Source: an uncultured Clostridia bacterium (GTDB lineage: Bacteria; Bacillota; Clostridia; Oscillospirales; Acutalibacteraceae). From it: DNA of 7,332 bases. The stretch is from NCBI GenBank assembly GCA_945868935.1, contig CAMBNE010000043.1, forward strand, positions 1 through 7,332. The letters run 5' to 3'. The notes below the pieces were generated by a model. The model had not been told where the DNA came from, searched no databases, and saw only the letters and a program-made list of their open reading frames with translations. Made by a program: the position numbers and the translations under genes. Position 1 is the first letter of the stretch. Every line of letters starts with the position of its first letter. Below are positions 5,912-7,332 of the stretch, piece by piece.

Positions 5912-7332
5912 ATGAAAAAGACGGTATTAAAAAGAATAACAGCTTTACTACTTTCGGTCATACTTGCCGTTGGAATGCTGATAACTCCTGTATCGGCAGT
6001 AACAACTGTAAAAGGCGTAATGAAAGAAGTAGCCGTTGACAAGCTTGTTGAAACAGGAATGCGTGTGGCAGCCGAAGCGTGCGAGAAGCTTGGCGAGGCA
6101 ACGGGTACCGATGCAGGTGAAGAAATTTTTTCTTTTATAGCAGACTGGGTTTTCTCAAGCGGTGCAGAATCGGCAGCAAATAAGGCAAAGGAGCTGTGCG
6201 AGGAAATTCTTGAACAAATCAAAGAACTGGAAATCGAAATAAACGACGATTTTTCCGTTGTTGAAAGTCAGATAAGTCAGGAAGCTGTCAACACAGCAAA
6301 GACCAATCTCCAGAATAAGTGGAAAAGCGATGTTGACGATGTAATATCAGACAATAAAGCGACTGCCTCATTTGACAAATATAAGAGCTATTTGAATAAT
6401 TCCATTGAAAATAATGCGAAATATCATGACGGAAGTATTACGTATTCAGAACTTCAGGATTTGGTAGAAGCGGATCTTAAAGGACTGCTTGGCGAATTTT
6501 ACACAATGTACGTATTAATAGACGGTGAAAGTTCCTCAAGCGACGACAAAAACTATGCAATGTTTTACTCTGAAAAAATGAATGCAAATTTTGAAAATAT
6601 GATTACTTTGCTTGCGACAAATCTTGATGCCGTAGAAAGCGGTTCGGTTGAGGAATATGCCGTTCAGTATGCTTGCAACGCATTTCAGTTCAGTCATCAG
6701 CAGTATTCATTTGTACATAACTATGTGGAAAAGCAGATTTTTCAGCTGATACTTGTTGAAATGATGTATAACGAATATTTGTATCAGCAGGGAGCTTTTA
6801 TAGAAGATTATGAAAGTGAAGGTAAGGATTCTCAGGCTTATAAAAATTATCTTAATCACCAGAGCTCCTTCCATACTCTTATGAGCGAAACTGTTAAGGA
6901 CCATATAACAAATATGCTTAACAGGGAAGTGGTTGCTGACAGTACCAAGAAATTCTCCCTTGACAGCTATATGAAGCCCGAGGACGCTGTGTCAGACAAT
7001 TTAAAAATAAACGGTTACAGACCATATTATTCTACTCCGAGTACAACTACCAATAGCAAATATATATATGATACTGTGCGTTTTAATCGTGTTATGACGC
7101 AAACAGGAAATAAAAACAATGTTTATTACATTCTTGACCCAAGTCAGTTTTCCGACTCTAATGCAACAAAAGCACTTGCAATGGATACGAAAATTGAAGC
7201 GTCGGGTACCTTTGATACACACGTTCCAAGCTGTGACTATCTGAATCTTACCACCAAATCTATGTCTGACGGAGTAAACACTTTTGCTTGTTCTGAGGAT
7301 ATATTCGGACTTTTTGACACAAAAGCGTTTCG
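5912..7332 (+). CDS. Secreted protein of unknown family (C-terminus beyond window)
   Basis: Open from the ATG at 5912 to the window edge, 473 codons without a stop, so the protein is larger than what is seen. GGAGG (5900-5904) lies 7 bases upstream. Residues 1-29 are a clear signal peptide: basic MKKTVLKR, a hydrophobic core, and a VSA cleavage motif at 27-29; the lipoprotein cysteine is absent, so it is exported by Sec and cleaved by signal peptidase I. Residues about 35-350 look mostly helical and acidic, with a coiled-coil-like stretch EILEQIKELEIEIND near 98-112 and tyrosine- and glutamine-rich helices around 265-300. From about 360 the composition shifts to Ser, Thr, Tyr and Asn and looks beta-rich. 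No sortase motif, cell-wall repeat or enzyme motif is visible in the part present. I do not recognise the family. The gene is divergent from the LytTR regulator and preceded by its probable binding site, which suggests it is a regulated output. An adhesin, a toxin or a signalling-related surface protein are all possible. Confidence 0.85.
   Translation, partial: MKKTVLKRITALLLSVILAVGMLITPVSAVTTVKGVMKEVAVDKLVETGMRVAAEACEKLGEATGTDAGEEIFSFIADWVFSSGAESAANKAKELCEEILEQIKELEIEINDDFSVVESQISQEAVNTAKTNLQNKWKSDVDDVISDNKATASFDKYKSYLNNSIENNAKYHDGSITYSELQDLVEADLKGLLGEFYTMYVLIDGESSSSDDKNYAMFYSEKMNANFENMITLLATNLDAVESGSVEEYAVQYACNAFQFSHQQYSFVHNYVEKQIFQLILVEMMYNEYLYQQGAFIEDYESEGKDSQAYKNYLNHQSSFHTLMSETVKDHITNMLNREVVADSTKKFSLDSYMKPEDAVSDNLKINGYRPYYSTPSTTTNSKYIYDTVRFNRVMTQTGNKNNVYYILDPSQFSDSNATKALAMDTKIEASGTFDTHVPSCDYLNLTTKSMSDGVNTFACSEDIFGLFDTKAF

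Noticed and set aside
5887..6222. 111-codon minus-strand frame opposite the start of the secreted-protein gene
   Set aside because: It is antisense to a gene with a signal peptide, promoter and ribosome binding site, and its Ser/Ala-rich translation has no domain logic. It is a shadow frame.

Overview
The window looks like chromosomal DNA of a low-GC Gram-positive bacterium, most likely a gut-type clostridium of the Ruminococcus/Oscillospiraceae kind. This is inferred from the AT-rich composition, strong GGAGG-type ribosome binding sites, a LytTR/GHKL two-component system, NatA-like ABC-2 export genes and a Firmicutes-style signal peptide. No rRNA or housekeeping marker is present, so the taxonomic call is only moderate.

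Layout, left to right. Positions 1-3027 hold a tightly packed minus-strand operon. Read in its own direction it encodes an ABC ATPase (3027-2248), an ABC-2 permease (2251-1205, GTG start, overlapping the ATPase stop) and a second, paralogous ABC-2 permease (1200 to beyond position 1, C-terminus cut by the window edge). Positions 3028-3695 are non-coding. They hold an extended -10 promoter for the ABC operon with two adjacent palindromes just upstream, a perfect 15-bp-arm bidirectional terminator (3235-3269), and a 177-bp miniature inverted-repeat (MITE-like) element (3422-3598). Positions 3696-5739 hold a minus-strand two-component operon: a LytTR response regulator (5739-5014) followed by a multi-pass GHKL sensor kinase (5012-3696). 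Positions 5740-5911 are a divergent promoter region. From 5912 to the right edge a plus-strand gene encodes a secreted protein of unknown family, C-terminus not in the window.

The central reading is that the regulator/kinase pair controls the divergent secreted protein gene. Two direct repeats, ACCGTTCGT and ACCATTCGT, 20 bp apart, sit 10 bp upstream of a good -35/-10 pair (TTGAAA, 17 bp, TATATT) driving the secreted gene. The first repeat fits the known LytTR-family half-site consensus exactly and the second has one mismatch. The same sites adjoin a possible promoter for the regulator itself, so autoregulation is plausible. The ABC exporter lies downstream of the kinase but is separated from it by the MITE and the terminator and has its own promoter. 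A functional link to the two-component system is plausible but not shown by the sequence. No AgrB/AgrD-like peptide signal gene is visible in the window.
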